Assembly: GCA_015521265.1 (NCBI GenBank)
Contig: WAON01000170.1
Location: 1 to 10,992 of the forward strand
Source: Desulfurococcales archaeon
GTDB taxonomy: Archaea; Thermoproteota; Thermoprotei_A; Sulfolobales; Desulfurococcaceae
DNA length: 10,992 bases
Direction of reading: 5' to 3'
The translations under genes and the position numbers were made by a program. Positions 1-6,299 of the stretch are shown here, piece after piece; the first letter of the stretch is position 1; each line of letters begins with the position of its first letter. Below the pieces are notes generated by a model. That model did no database searches and was not told the origin of the DNA. It saw nothing but the letters and a program-made list of their open reading frames with translations.

Positions 1-7
1 ATCCCAA

Positions 8-424
8 CTATGATAGGAATAACGATAAAATAATATAAGCTATAACGGAATAAGCAATTGAGTAGAAGAGATCCCTAATCCAACTACCACTATACCTTGA
101 AACACTAAATTTCATCAACAAGATACCAATTACATTACTCAAAGTATAACCAACACTAAACCAAAAAGCGAAAAACCCACCACTCAACGAAGACAATAGA
201 AGAGCAAAGAAATATGCTAACGGAACATTAACAAATAAATCATTCCACCAAGATAGAGGAGATAATAGATAACCGATCGAGAATATTAATCCGCGAATAA
301 AAAGCCTTGAAAAGCTGTGAAACCCTTCCCTCCAACAAGTTATCCTATGAGCATTCAGGTGTTGATGGCTTTTAAAAGCATTCTTTACCAGTAGGAAAAT
401 ATTATGGAAGAACCTATTCTGCAA
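8..424 (-). CDS. small multi-pass membrane protein, unknown function
   Basis: 138 residues with three or four hydrophobic segments (about 43-60, 66-80, 84-104 and 117-137), so an integral membrane protein of the cytoplasmic membrane. The first 40 residues are basic and polar, with several His and Arg. A WWND...N.P patch (residues 59-68) sits between segments one and two. I do not recognise the family with certainty. The TTG start at 422-424 is supported by a GGTG Shine-Dalgarno at 435-438 and an A/T-rich box near 466-476, giving a predicted transcript start near 445. The gene is about 35% G+C, whereas sampled lines of the neighbouring HD gene are 42-50%, which may indicate a different origin or relaxed constraint. 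It is divergent from the HD gene. A complete stop (TAG) lies at 8-10. Confidence 0.7.
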   Translation of the reverse strand: MQNRFFHNIFLLVKNAFKSHQHLNAHRITCWREGFHSFSRLFIRGLIFSIGYLLSPLSWWNDLFVNVPLAYFFALLLSSLSGGFFAFWFSVGYTLSNVIGILLMKFSVSRYSGSWIRDLFYSIAYSVIAYIILSLFLS

Positions 425-465
425 CCCTTTAATACACCAGTAATATTATTAGCAGTTATTGATTG

Positions 466-476
466 GTATTTAAAGA
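466..476 (-). promoter_or_regulatory. TATA-like box for the minus-strand membrane protein gene
   Basis: On the minus strand the sequence reads CTTTAAATA. Its centre is about 25 bases before a predicted start near 445, which leaves a 20-base leader holding the GGTG motif (435-438) before the TTG start. Spacing fits archaeal TATA-dependent initiation; there is no direct evidence. Confidence 0.45.
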
Positions 477-576
477 ATAGGATTAATGATCGTTTTCGAC
501 GAGTTTTTTACTTAGTGTTTTAATTATGATAACCATGTTATTTATATGGTATTACCAGGGAATTGCCATGATCAAG

Positions 577-596
577 TATATATACCTAAATATAAA
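577..596 (+). promoter_or_regulatory. TATA-like elements for the HD phosphohydrolase gene
   Basis: Two overlapping A/T-rich boxes are visible: TATATATA at 577-584 and TAAATATAAA at 587-596. The second predicts initiation at about 617, exactly the GTG/ATG start (leaderless mRNA). The first predicts about 607, which would give a short leader containing GGTGATG (616-622) before an in-frame TTG at 632. The sequence alone does not decide between them. Confidence 0.5.
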
Positions 597-616
597 CATT
601 ACTATTCAGAAGCCCG

Positions 617-2203
617 GTGATGGTGAAGCTGTTGATTAGTAACCGTTATATTAGCGAGGTTTATAAGAATAAGTTCTCGTGGAAGGAGATCAGTGATCCG
701 ATATATGATTACGTATACTTTAACCGGGAAATTGAAGAGAAGATCATAAACAGTATTATAATACAAAGATTAAGGTATATTATGCAGCTACAAACAGCAC
801 ACCTAGTATACCCGGGAGCAGTACATACTAGGTTTCAGCACGTAGTAGGAGTAATGCATCTAGCAGGCTTAATGGCGGAAGACCTTGTTTCAAAAATACT
901 AGATTACTATGGAGCTGAGAAACTGGAAGGATACAGTCCAGACACCCTGATCCAAGCAGTTAGGCTTGCAGGACTACTACACGATGCAGGACACGCCTGC
1001 TTCGGCCATGCCTTCGAAGAAGCAATCCTATGGACTAACAAGGATATACCGGAGAAGGTGAATAATCATGAGAAGATAGGATTACTACTAGTACAGTACT
1101 TGCTGGAGGATATGATTAGGGGTTTCGAAGACGACTACGGCTTGGACAATTTGTACGAGGTATTATTAAAGATCCTGGGCCCCGATGAGCCTAAGGAGCC
1201 GGTTATACAGTTGATGAGGTGGCTAGTTAAGGATAGCTTATACCCGAGCGATATACTAGACTTCCTCCGCCGAGACAGCTACTTCACCGGGACGAACGAG
1301 TATGGATACATAGCCTATAAGAGGTTGTACCGAAACACCTACCCATACTTCGACGACAACCGCCCCTTACTCCTACTAGATAGGAATACTTGGGGAGAGT
1401 TTAGAGCCTACCTATACGCGAAGGCTAACATGTTTGAACACGTATACTTCCACAGCGTAAACCGTGCATTTGACAAACTACTTAAAAACATACTACACAT
1501 GCTAGACCCAGAAATAGGATTAACCGAAGCAGTAGTAAGAGTAGCAGAGGGAGACCCGCAGCCCTATCTTGGACTACTAGATGTGAAAATGTATAGTATA
1601 ATGCTGGAGAAAGCAATGCAAAACCATGAGCCAATAGCGAGGCTAGCACGGAAACTATTGATCGAGAGGAAGCCTGAATGGAAGAGGGTTGGTAGAGAAT
1701 ACATATTATCAAGCAATAAGGGGCCGCACGCTGTTAAATGGATACTGAGAATACTATTCGATAAAGAATTCAAGAACAACCTGAAAATAAAACTCGAAGA
1801 AAACCTATACGAGGCCCTGCGTTCAAGAGGTGTTAGTAGGGATGATGTATGGATAGACGTAGTAACAGTATCACCAGTACCTCAATCAGTACTAGTACCC
1901 GGGAAGACGGGTGAAGCAGCAAACCTTCTAACACTCTTCATGGGGAAGAAGAAGGGTAAGAGGATCGTGAAGGATCACGAGCTATACCTCATCGAGGAAG
2001 GCATACCCCTACAAGTACTATTCAGACCATATATTAGGAGGGGCCTACACCGCCTCGAGTATGAGAAGATAGCTACAACGGTAATAGCTGAGACGATAAG
2101 GGAAACACTGGAGATCAGTGAGGACGCGTATAGGAAGGTTATGAAGGAAGTATTCAAAGAACTACCTATCCACGAAGCCGAGAAGCAGAAGATAACCGTT
2201 TAA
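617..2203 (+). CDS. HD superfamily phosphohydrolase (dGTPase/SAMHD1-like)
   Basis: 528-residue cytoplasmic metal-dependent phosphohydrolase of the COG1078 type, the superfamily of dNTP triphosphohydrolases and SAMHD1. The family signature is complete: an N-terminal DPIYDYVYF segment, QRLRYIMQL (50-58), YPGAVHTRFQHVVGV (65-79), LLHDAGHACFGHAFE (120-134) and SDILDFLRRD (211-220). The expected metal ligands are H75, H122, D123 and D212, with H126 and H131 as catalytic-site histidines; the R72/H75 pair corresponds to HxRFEH of SAMHD1. Hydrolysis of dNTPs is inferred from the family; substrate is not readable. The last ~130 residues, with a Lys-rich patch at 443-450, are less recognisable. GTG 617 followed directly by ATG 620 is the chosen start; TTG 632 with GGTGATG before it is an alternative. 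The 3' end overlaps the converging small gene. Confidence 0.93.
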   Translation: MMVKLLISNRYISEVYKNKFSWKEISDPIYDYVYFNREIEEKIINSIIIQRLRYIMQLQTAHLVYPGAVHTRFQHVVGVMHLAGLMAEDLVSKILDYYGAEKLEGYSPDTLIQAVRLAGLLHDAGHACFGHAFEEAILWTNKDIPEKVNNHEKIGLLLVQYLLEDMIRGFEDDYGLDNLYEVLLKILGPDEPKEPVIQLMRWLVKDSLYPSDILDFLRRDSYFTGTNEYGYIAYKRLYRNTYPYFDDNRPLLLLDRNTWGEFRAYLYAKANMFEHVYFHSVNRAFDKLLKNILHMLDPEIGLTEAVVRVAEGDPQPYLGLLDVKMYSIMLEKAMQNHEPIARLARKLLIERKPEWKRVGREYILSSNKGPHAVKWILRILFDKEFKNNLKIKLEENLYEALRSRGVSRDDVWIDVVTVSPVPQSVLVPGKTGEAANLLTLFMGKKKGKRIVKDHELYLIEEGIPLQVLFRPYIRRGLHRLEYEKIATTVIAETIRETLEISEDAYRKVMKEVFKELPIHEAEKQKITV

Positions 2204-2513
2204 CACTCTCCAAATACTTCTCCAACAACCCCTTATGAACACCCAGCTCCCTGCAGTCAACCACTGGGGGCTTAACAGTTTTCAAAACCCCATCCTCAGC
2301 CTCAACAGCACCCATCATCTTCAAGAAGCCAATCAGAGCATCCACCTCCCCGCTGCGAGGCCAATCACCAAACCACTTCCATGAATCAACCGGTACACGG
2401 TTATCCCTACTAAGCTCATATATCAACCGGTGGAAAACCCATTCATCAACCTCTCGAAGCATCCACAATATACAATGCATCAACTCAATCCATGAATCAT
2501 CAAATACATCCAT
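2166..2513 (-). CDS. small protein, possible winged-helix domain
   Basis: 115 residues from ATG 2511-2513. A GGGGGTG Shine-Dalgarno-like run lies 10 bases upstream. The frame is also open to a TTG at 2559-2561, which would add 16 residues (GLLGFYTSWGCSC-like, with two Cys). An N-terminal helical part (WIELMHCILWMLREVDEW) is followed by a helix-turn-strand pattern, FHRLIYELSRDNRVP ... ALIGFLKMMGAVEAEDGVLKTV. It loosely resembles winged-helix or Panacea/DUF4065-like proteins, in which a helix pair precedes a G.(V/I)E..DG hairpin. That is a weak pattern match, not an assignment. The 3' end overlaps the HD gene's last 38 bases tail to tail. It diverges from the unknown four-gene operon, so it could regulate that operon. 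Confidence 0.6.
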   Translation of the reverse strand: MDVFDDSWIELMHCILWMLREVDEWVFHRLIYELSRDNRVPVDSWKWFGDWPRSGEVDALIGFLKMMGAVEAEDGVLKTVKPPVVDCRELGVHKGLLEKYLESVKRLSSASRLRG

Positions 2514-2563
2514 ACTACAACTACACCCCCAAGACGTATAGAAGCCCAGTAATCCCTCCAAAC

Positions 2564-2579
2564 CCTATATTGATATAGG
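2564..2579. promoter_or_regulatory. 16-bp inverted repeat in a divergent promoter region
   Basis: CCTATAT-TG-ATATAGG has perfect 7-bp arms around a 2-bp centre. It lies between the TATA-like box of the minus-strand gene and its start codon, where a dimeric repressor could act on that gene and possibly on the divergent operon. Function is inferred from symmetry and position only. A/T-rich arms make chance occurrence possible. Confidence 0.35.
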
Positions 2580-2584
2580 TAGGG

Positions 2585-2592
2585 ATAAAAAG
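2585..2592 (-). promoter_or_regulatory. TATA-like box for the small winged-helix-like gene
   Basis: The minus strand reads CTTTTTAT, centred near 2588. Initiation would fall near 2562, at or just before the TTG at 2561 and 49 bases before ATG 2513. Confidence 0.4.
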
Positions 2593-2609
2593 CGAATACC
2601 CCATGAATC

Positions 2610-2618
2610 CCTTTTATA
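2610..2618 (+). promoter_or_regulatory. TATA-like box for the four-gene unknown operon
   Basis: CCTTTTATA, centred near 2614-2615, predicts a transcript start near 2641. This gives a leader of about 40 bases with GGAGG at 2668-2672 before ATG 2681. An ATG at 2646 begins a 17-codon ORF within that leader. Confidence 0.5.
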
Positions 2619-2680
2619 GTTGTAAATGGGGAATATAGTGTATACATGAGTATGACTGTGAAAGAGTGGAGGAAGAGGTT

Positions 2681-2941
2681 ATGCCTAAAATACTTGTAAG
2701 CCTACAATACAAACCGGAGGAATACGATGTAAAACTAGGAATCTATAATGATGAGGGGAAACTAGTAGATTCCAGAGAGTACAAGGGAATTAAACAAGTA
2801 GTATTAAAAGTCCCGGAAACAAGGATTTCAAGGCAGATAGCTGATTCACCAGTAGTACTCGTAGTACACGCTGAGAAGCCGAACGTAGGGCTCCGAGCTG
2901 GGAATATATTAGTGGTAGAGGATGAAGCATGCAGTCGGTAA
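2681..2941 (+). CDS. small beta-rich protein, unknown function (operon gene 1)
   Basis: 86 residues from ATG 2681, chosen because GGAGG at 2668-2672 lies 8 bases before it; a GTG at 2666 in the same frame would add five residues (VEEEV). No signal peptide or membrane segment is present, so it is cytoplasmic. Alternating hydrophobic residues (KILVSLQY, DVKLGIYN, QVVLKV, PVVLVVHAEK, NILVVED) suggest an all-beta fold. The hairpin LGIYNDEGKLVDSREY (19-34) resembles one in the next protein, residues 89-104. I do not recognise a family. The stop codon overlaps the next gene's start by 13 bases, implying translational coupling. Confidence 0.65.
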   Translation: MPKILVSLQYKPEEYDVKLGIYNDEGKLVDSREYKGIKQVVLKVPETRISRQIADSPVVLVVHAEKPNVGLRAGNILVVEDEACSR

Positions 2942-3360
2942 TAGAAGCAGTGGAAGAGAAGAGTAGGAGTAGAACAGGTAAACACGTGGCTAGGAGGCTA
3001 GTATACATTTATAGCAGGGATAAGGGACTAATACCGCTGAGCAAGGAACCGGATAGGATTACTAGGAGGGAAGACGCTGAGCCAACCTATAAAGAAGGGG
3101 AGGCTGAGAAGTACCTGGTAAAACTAGAGCATGGCGAGTTCCTAATACAAGCCAGGTTTGTCAAGAACTTCCTCGGCAAAGTAGTAGGGGAGATCTCAGT
3201 CTACAACTATAAGGGAGAACTAGTATATAGGGCAAAGTATAGGGACGGAGAACTACGGCGAAGTATTGGAAACCCCGTATACGCATGGATAATCCGGTTA
3301 TTCGTCGAGAAGCTCCGAATACCGGTTAAGAAGACTAGGCTTGGTGATGAGAAGCATTGA
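2929..3360 (+). CDS. charged soluble protein, unknown function (operon gene 2)
   Basis: 143 residues. ATG 2929 lies inside the end of the previous gene, with GAGG at 2917-2922 upstream. The N-terminal 60 residues are highly charged (KSRSRTGKHVARR; ITRREDAEPTYKEGEAEK) and may be flexible or nucleic-acid contacting. The rest appears structured: KYLVKLEHGEFLIQARF (61-77), then a hairpin ISVYNYKGELVYRAKY (89-104), then a helix AWIIRLFVEKLRI (119-131) and a basic tail. No Cys, metal motif or membrane segment. No family is recognised. The hairpin motif parallels that of operon gene 1. The stop TGA shares bases with the next gene's TTG start (TTGA). Confidence 0.65.
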   Translation: MQSVIEAVEEKSRSRTGKHVARRLVYIYSRDKGLIPLSKEPDRITRREDAEPTYKEGEAEKYLVKLEHGEFLIQARFVKNFLGKVVGEISVYNYKGELVYRAKYRDGELRRSIGNPVYAWIIRLFVEKLRIPVKKTRLGDEKH

Positions 3361-3779
3361 AGCTGGAAGACTGGGAGAGGGAACTACTAGAAAGGATGAT
3401 TAAGGCATTCAAACACTACAACTGCTTCATCTACGAGAAGGAAGAGCATGATAAGGTTAGGAAACTACTCGGAAAAACTGGGTTGATGGGGAAGGTTTGG
3501 ATAGGCTACGTCGATCCAAGGTATCCGCACATATACATTGTAAAACCGAAATTCCACGACCTCGAGAGAGAGTGTTTGATGGAGATCGAAAACCTATTCC
3601 ATAAGGGGAGTATTAGAAAAGAAGACTATGCTAAGATGAAGGATGAAATGATAAAGCAATGCATAAACCACTACACCTATGAGAGGAGTAGGGAAATAAT
3701 ATTAATTATGGAGAAAATACTCGAGGAGAAGAATAATGGGGGAAGAAGTATTCCGGAACTATCCCTCGAAGACCTCTAA
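3357..3779 (+). CDS. charged alpha-helical protein, unknown function (operon gene 3)
   Basis: 140 residues. The TTG start at 3357 overlaps the preceding TGA stop and is preceded six bases upstream by GGTGATGA (3343-3350), a strong match to the archaeal Shine-Dalgarno consensus, so the TTG start is well supported. An amphipathic N-terminal helix (LEDWERELLERMIKAFKHY) leads to a short strand region, MGKVWIGYVDPRYPHIYIVKPKF (44-66), then a long helical segment (67-125) with Cys73 and Cys102. No membrane segment or catalytic motif. I do not recognise a family. Its 3' end overlaps the membrane-protein gene by 44 bases. Confidence 0.65.
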   Translation: MKLEDWERELLERMIKAFKHYNCFIYEKEEHDKVRKLLGKTGLMGKVWIGYVDPRYPHIYIVKPKFHDLERECLMEIENLFHKGSIRKEDYAKMKDEMIKQCINHYTYERSREIILIMEKILEEKNNGGRSIPELSLEDL

Positions 3780-4518
3780 AATACTCCTTATAGGATACGT
3801 ACTGAGAATAATTCCGATAGCAAACATTATAGGAGCAGTACTCACAGCAATAGGCTGGTATAAACTCGATAGGGAATGGTTTAAACACAAATACTTGAAG
3901 GCTGCAATGCTGGGTTCAATACTACTGCTAACCGGGATAATCCTAGATGCTTTAAACGGTCAAGTAACTGGTTTATCAACGCCCTCAATACAAACTGGTG
4001 GAACGATTACACTAGAACAATTAATCGATCAATCGATAAAACTCGTAGACTTCCTGATCAACCAGCTAACCAACCCAATAGCCCTACTAGCACCAATACT
4101 AGTTGGAACCGGACTACTCCTAGAATTACTCGGTTTCAAAGCTATTAGAGATAAGACTGGGGGAGCTATGCCTCTCTACATTATCATCCTGCTAGTATTC
4201 ATGATTATACTAGCATACTCGGGCCTACCAGCAAAGATCGCTACAGCTAATGGCCTCAGAGAATTCAAAGAATACCTAATACAAGTTAAAGAAACCGGTA
4301 CAACGAATACACCCCAACCACAAGTAACAATACTAATGAAACTACTAGCAGCAATACTACCACTAGTAGTACAATCAATACTATTATTCATAGTAGGACT
4401 AATAACCTACATACTAATAGCCTATAAATTCCACAAATTCGAAGAATACCGTAAAGAAGCAATAATACTTGAAAAAGGAGGTAAAGAGGAAACAGGAGAA
4501 GATCAATTAATAATATAG
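3736..4518 (+). CDS. five-segment membrane protein, DUF996-like (operon gene 4)
   Basis: 260 residues. Hydrophobic segments at about 16-40, 55-73, 114-134, 145-164 and 200-230 make an integral membrane protein. The first two segments, with NIIGAVLTAIGWYKLD (30-45) followed by a short basic loop and a second helix, resemble archaeal DUF996 proteins, which are of unknown function; this is a pattern-level recognition. Two polar loops (75-112, Thr/Ser/Gln-rich; 165-199, including TGTTNTPQPQ) separate segments 2/3 and 4/5. The tail (231-260) is Lys/Glu-rich and probably cytoplasmic. ATG 3736 overlaps gene 3 by 44 bases and has CGAGGAG at 3723-3728 as ribosome site. It may anchor the soluble products of genes 1-3 at the membrane, an inference from operon layout only. 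Confidence 0.75.
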   Translation: MGEEVFRNYPSKTSKILLIGYVLRIIPIANIIGAVLTAIGWYKLDREWFKHKYLKAAMLGSILLLTGIILDALNGQVTGLSTPSIQTGGTITLEQLIDQSIKLVDFLINQLTNPIALLAPILVGTGLLLELLGFKAIRDKTGGAMPLYIIILLVFMIILAYSGLPAKIATANGLREFKEYLIQVKETGTTNTPQPQVTILMKLLAAILPLVVQSILLFIVGLITYILIAYKFHKFEEYRKEAIILEKGGKEETGEDQLII

Positions 4519-4526
4519 AGGGAGCC

Positions 4527-4925
4527 CTACCTACTGGGGATCATGAACAACCTATAACCCCTCCGACCACTAACGGTATAAGTAACACTTCCAAGCCCTC
4601 CACTTATCTTGACACCGCAGAAGCGGAGTGATAAATTACCATAGGCATTAATTGGTTTACCAATATTGAAAGTAGAGTTTCCAATCATAACCCGGTCGAT
4701 CACAATACTCTTACCCGAAGTATTATTCACATATAAAAATAGACACGTCGAATTAAACCAGTAAGCCTCAACCCGAACACCAGCCTCGAAACTCATACTG
4801 GGCCGGGGAGCATTAAGACCCATCCTTGCAAACCATAGAGTGGACAAGAAGAATACTAGGAACAATATAATCATTACAAACCTACGATCAATACCCAAAC
4901 CCCTATTCTCACCAACAACACTCAA
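4527..4925 (-). CDS. membrane-anchored extracellular protein, unknown function
   Basis: 132 residues. After a 15-residue basic N-terminus (IDRR just before the membrane) comes one transmembrane segment (about 16-34), then a beta-rich domain with four or five N-X-S/T sequons (N58, N67/N68, N83, N97) and two cysteines (C61, C103) that could form a disulfide. The sequons and the anchor suggest the domain faces outside. It could be a pilin-like or S-layer-associated protein, but I see no clear prepilin peptidase site. TTG 4923-4925 has GGTG at 4934-4937, eight bases away, and a TATA-like box near 4967-4975. It lies 65 bases downstream of the site-2 protease gene on the same strand and is convergent with the DUF996-like gene (8-base gap). 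Confidence 0.7.
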   Translation of the reverse strand: MSVVGENRGLGIDRRFVMIILFLVFFLSTLWFARMGLNAPRPSMSFEAGVRVEAYWFNSTCLFLYVNNTSGKSIVIDRVMIGNSTFNIGKPINAYGNLSLRFCGVKISGGLGSVTYTVSGRRGYRLFMIPSR

Positions 4926-4966
4926 GACTAAAACACCAAGCCCCCTCTAAAGTCCTACCAATAAAC

Positions 4967-4975
4967 AAATAAATA
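4967..4975 (-). promoter_or_regulatory. TATA-like box for the extracellular protein gene
   Basis: The minus strand reads CTATTTATT, predicting initiation near 4945. This leaves a 20-base leader with GGTG before the TTG start, the same layout as the gene ending at 8. It suggests the gene can be transcribed independently of the protease gene upstream. Confidence 0.4.
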
Positions 4976-4990
4976 GTTATAAAGCGGCGG

Positions 4991-5731
4991 CTAGAAGGAG
5001 AAGCCTGTTACGATTAATAATATTATGGAGATTATAAAGGATAACAACCATAATACGGGCTTCCAACGTATAATCTTCGAACCATCGAGGGGAGGAACGG
5101 GTAATAGGTTGAAGAAGCCTACCCAGGCATTTAAGAGTGCTGAAAAACTCAGGAAGACTAGTAATAACCTAAACCATTGAGTGTAATAGTATATTAGTGG
5201 GGCTGATAGAAATAGTTTTAACAGGGTTAGGGAGATCGCTGATATGAAAATATTAGTTACAGGCCCAGCGAAACTAGTAACGCCATCAATCCATTTAGCT
5301 CTCTCACCACTAATAACTCCGCAGCTAATAACGACGAAGCCCGGCAGGATGATCTTGAATGGTATGAAGGGTATGGCTGTTGCAAGAGTTAACAGTAAAC
5401 CCATGGGGTATAATACATACCTACTATAACATCCAAGCCTCCTAGCACTCCAACGATGCATTAACTCGTGTGGTATAACTGCTATTATAGCAACGAGCGT
5501 TACTATTATGAAACTAGTTAAATCGCCCCTCAGTAAAACCCCGGAGCCAAATACTAGTGCAATAACAATTGAAGCTATAAGCAGGGACAACCCCTCATTC
5601 ATAGATACAATGCTAGAAGCCAAGGCCTGAAAAACCCCGCTACGCACACCAAATAATTTATTCCTAGGATAACCATAGAATACCAGCGGATAAATACTCT
5701 TCGAAAAATGATCGAGCGGGTATGATCGCAT
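4991..5731 (-). CDS. site-2 protease family intramembrane zinc metalloprotease (M50)
   Basis: Multi-pass membrane protease expected to cut membrane-anchored substrates within the bilayer. Numbered from the ATG at 5731 it has 246 residues: the zinc motif HELMH at 88-92 in a hydrophobic segment, SFAGPVTNI (153-161) and FNLLPVPPLDGSK (207-219), whose Asp216 is the third zinc ligand of S2P enzymes. About five or six hydrophobic segments surround these motifs. The start is uncertain. The frame runs to GTG 5776, and ATG 5731 overlaps the divergent NMN adenylyltransferase start by 10 bases. ATG 5602 keeps all motifs, gives 203 residues and leaves a normal divergent promoter region. It is upstream of a gene for a single-pass extracellular protein, a possible substrate (inference). 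Confidence 0.88.
   Translation of the reverse strand: MRSYPLDHFSKSIYPLVFYGYPRNKLFGVRSGVFQALASSIVSMNEGLSLLIASIVIALVFGSGVLLRGDLTSFIIVTLVAIIAVIPHELMHRWSARRLGCYSRYVLYPMGLLLTLATAIPFIPFKIILPGFVVISCGVISGERAKWIDGVTSFAGPVTNIFISAISLTLLKLFLSAPLIYYYTQWFRLLLVFLSFSALLNAWVGFFNLLPVPPLDGSKIIRWKPVLWLLSFIISIILLIVTGFSF
5688..5696 (+). promoter_or_regulatory. TATA-like box for the NMN adenylyltransferase operon
   Basis: GGATAAATA is centred near 5692-5694 and predicts initiation near 5720, two bases before ATG 5722, consistent with a leaderless mRNA. No Shine-Dalgarno is visible before the ATG. Confidence 0.4.
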
Positions 5732-6282
5732 TGACCAGTAGCAATAGATGCATGATGATCGCGAGGTTCCAGCCACTACACTATGGACACTTAAACGTGT
5801 TAAAATACTGTTTCCAGCAGAGTAGCGAGGTTGTAGTAGTTGTTGGAATGGCTAGCCAGAGCCATACGCCGGAAAACCCTTTCACCGCTGGTGAAAGAAT
5901 CGAGATGATCAGGGAATCACTTAAATGGAGCAATATAAGCCTAGACAGGCTGATAACGGTGACGCTACCAACACTCGAGGTTAGCAGGGTTGCAGTCCAC
6001 TACGTTAAACTCTACAGTCCCCCGTTCAAATACGTTGTAACACTAAACCCGATCATACAGAGGATATTCCACGAGGAGGGTTATACGGTGATAAAGCCTC
6101 CCGAACTACCAAGATCAAATTATAGGGGGACAGTGATTAGGAAATTAATGGCTGAGGGAAACCCGGAGTGGAAAAAACTAGTACCACCACCGGTAGCTGA
6201 GATCATTGAGAGGATTGATGGTGTTAATAGGGTTAGAATGCTGTTAAGAGAAAAGCTTCCAGGATACTATGCAACAGCCTAA
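5722..6282 (+). CDS. nicotinamide-nucleotide adenylyltransferase, archaeal type
   Basis: 186 residues. Transfers AMP from ATP to NMN, making NAD+ and pyrophosphate, in the cytoplasm; a central step of NAD synthesis. The nucleotidyltransferase signature is ARFQPLHYGHL (14-24), with the HxGH pair at H20/H23. SQSHTPENPFTAGER (45-59) is a strong archaeal NMNAT feature, and SNYRGTVIRKLM (132-143) replaces the usual ISGTEIRR loop near the C-terminus. Archaeal NMNAT enzymes are about 170 residues, so it is complete. Residues R9-R15 align with the conserved RGxxxGR strand, so the start must lie before R9: ATG 5722, or TTG 5731 in the same frame, rather than ATG 5752. First gene of a cluster with a CxxCxxCC protein and biotin ligase. 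Confidence 0.92.
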   Translation: MIALTSSNRCMMIARFQPLHYGHLNVLKYCFQQSSEVVVVVGMASQSHTPENPFTAGERIEMIRESLKWSNISLDRLITVTLPTLEVSRVAVHYVKLYSPPFKYVVTLNPIIQRIFHEEGYTVIKPPELPRSNYRGTVIRKLMAEGNPEWKKLVPPPVAEIIERIDGVNRVRMLLREKLPGYYATA

Positions 6283-6299
6283 CCGGATGGGTATAAGGG

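Noticed and set aside
1482..1779. Two overlapping minus-strand open frames
   Set aside because: Both lie inside the HD gene, in different frames, without ribosome sites; the HD reading frame is continuous through them.
3344..3350. GTGATGA resembling a C box of a C/D guide RNA
   Set aside because: No CTGA D or D' box at suitable distance; it is better explained as the Shine-Dalgarno of the gene starting at 3357.
4176..4391. Minus-strand open frame within the DUF996-like gene
   Set aside because: Shadow of a hydrophobic, A-ending-codon coding stretch; no start context.
5244..5429. Plus-strand open frame inside the site-2 protease gene
   Set aside because: Antisense to the HELMH and AGPVTN regions of the protease; no supporting signal.
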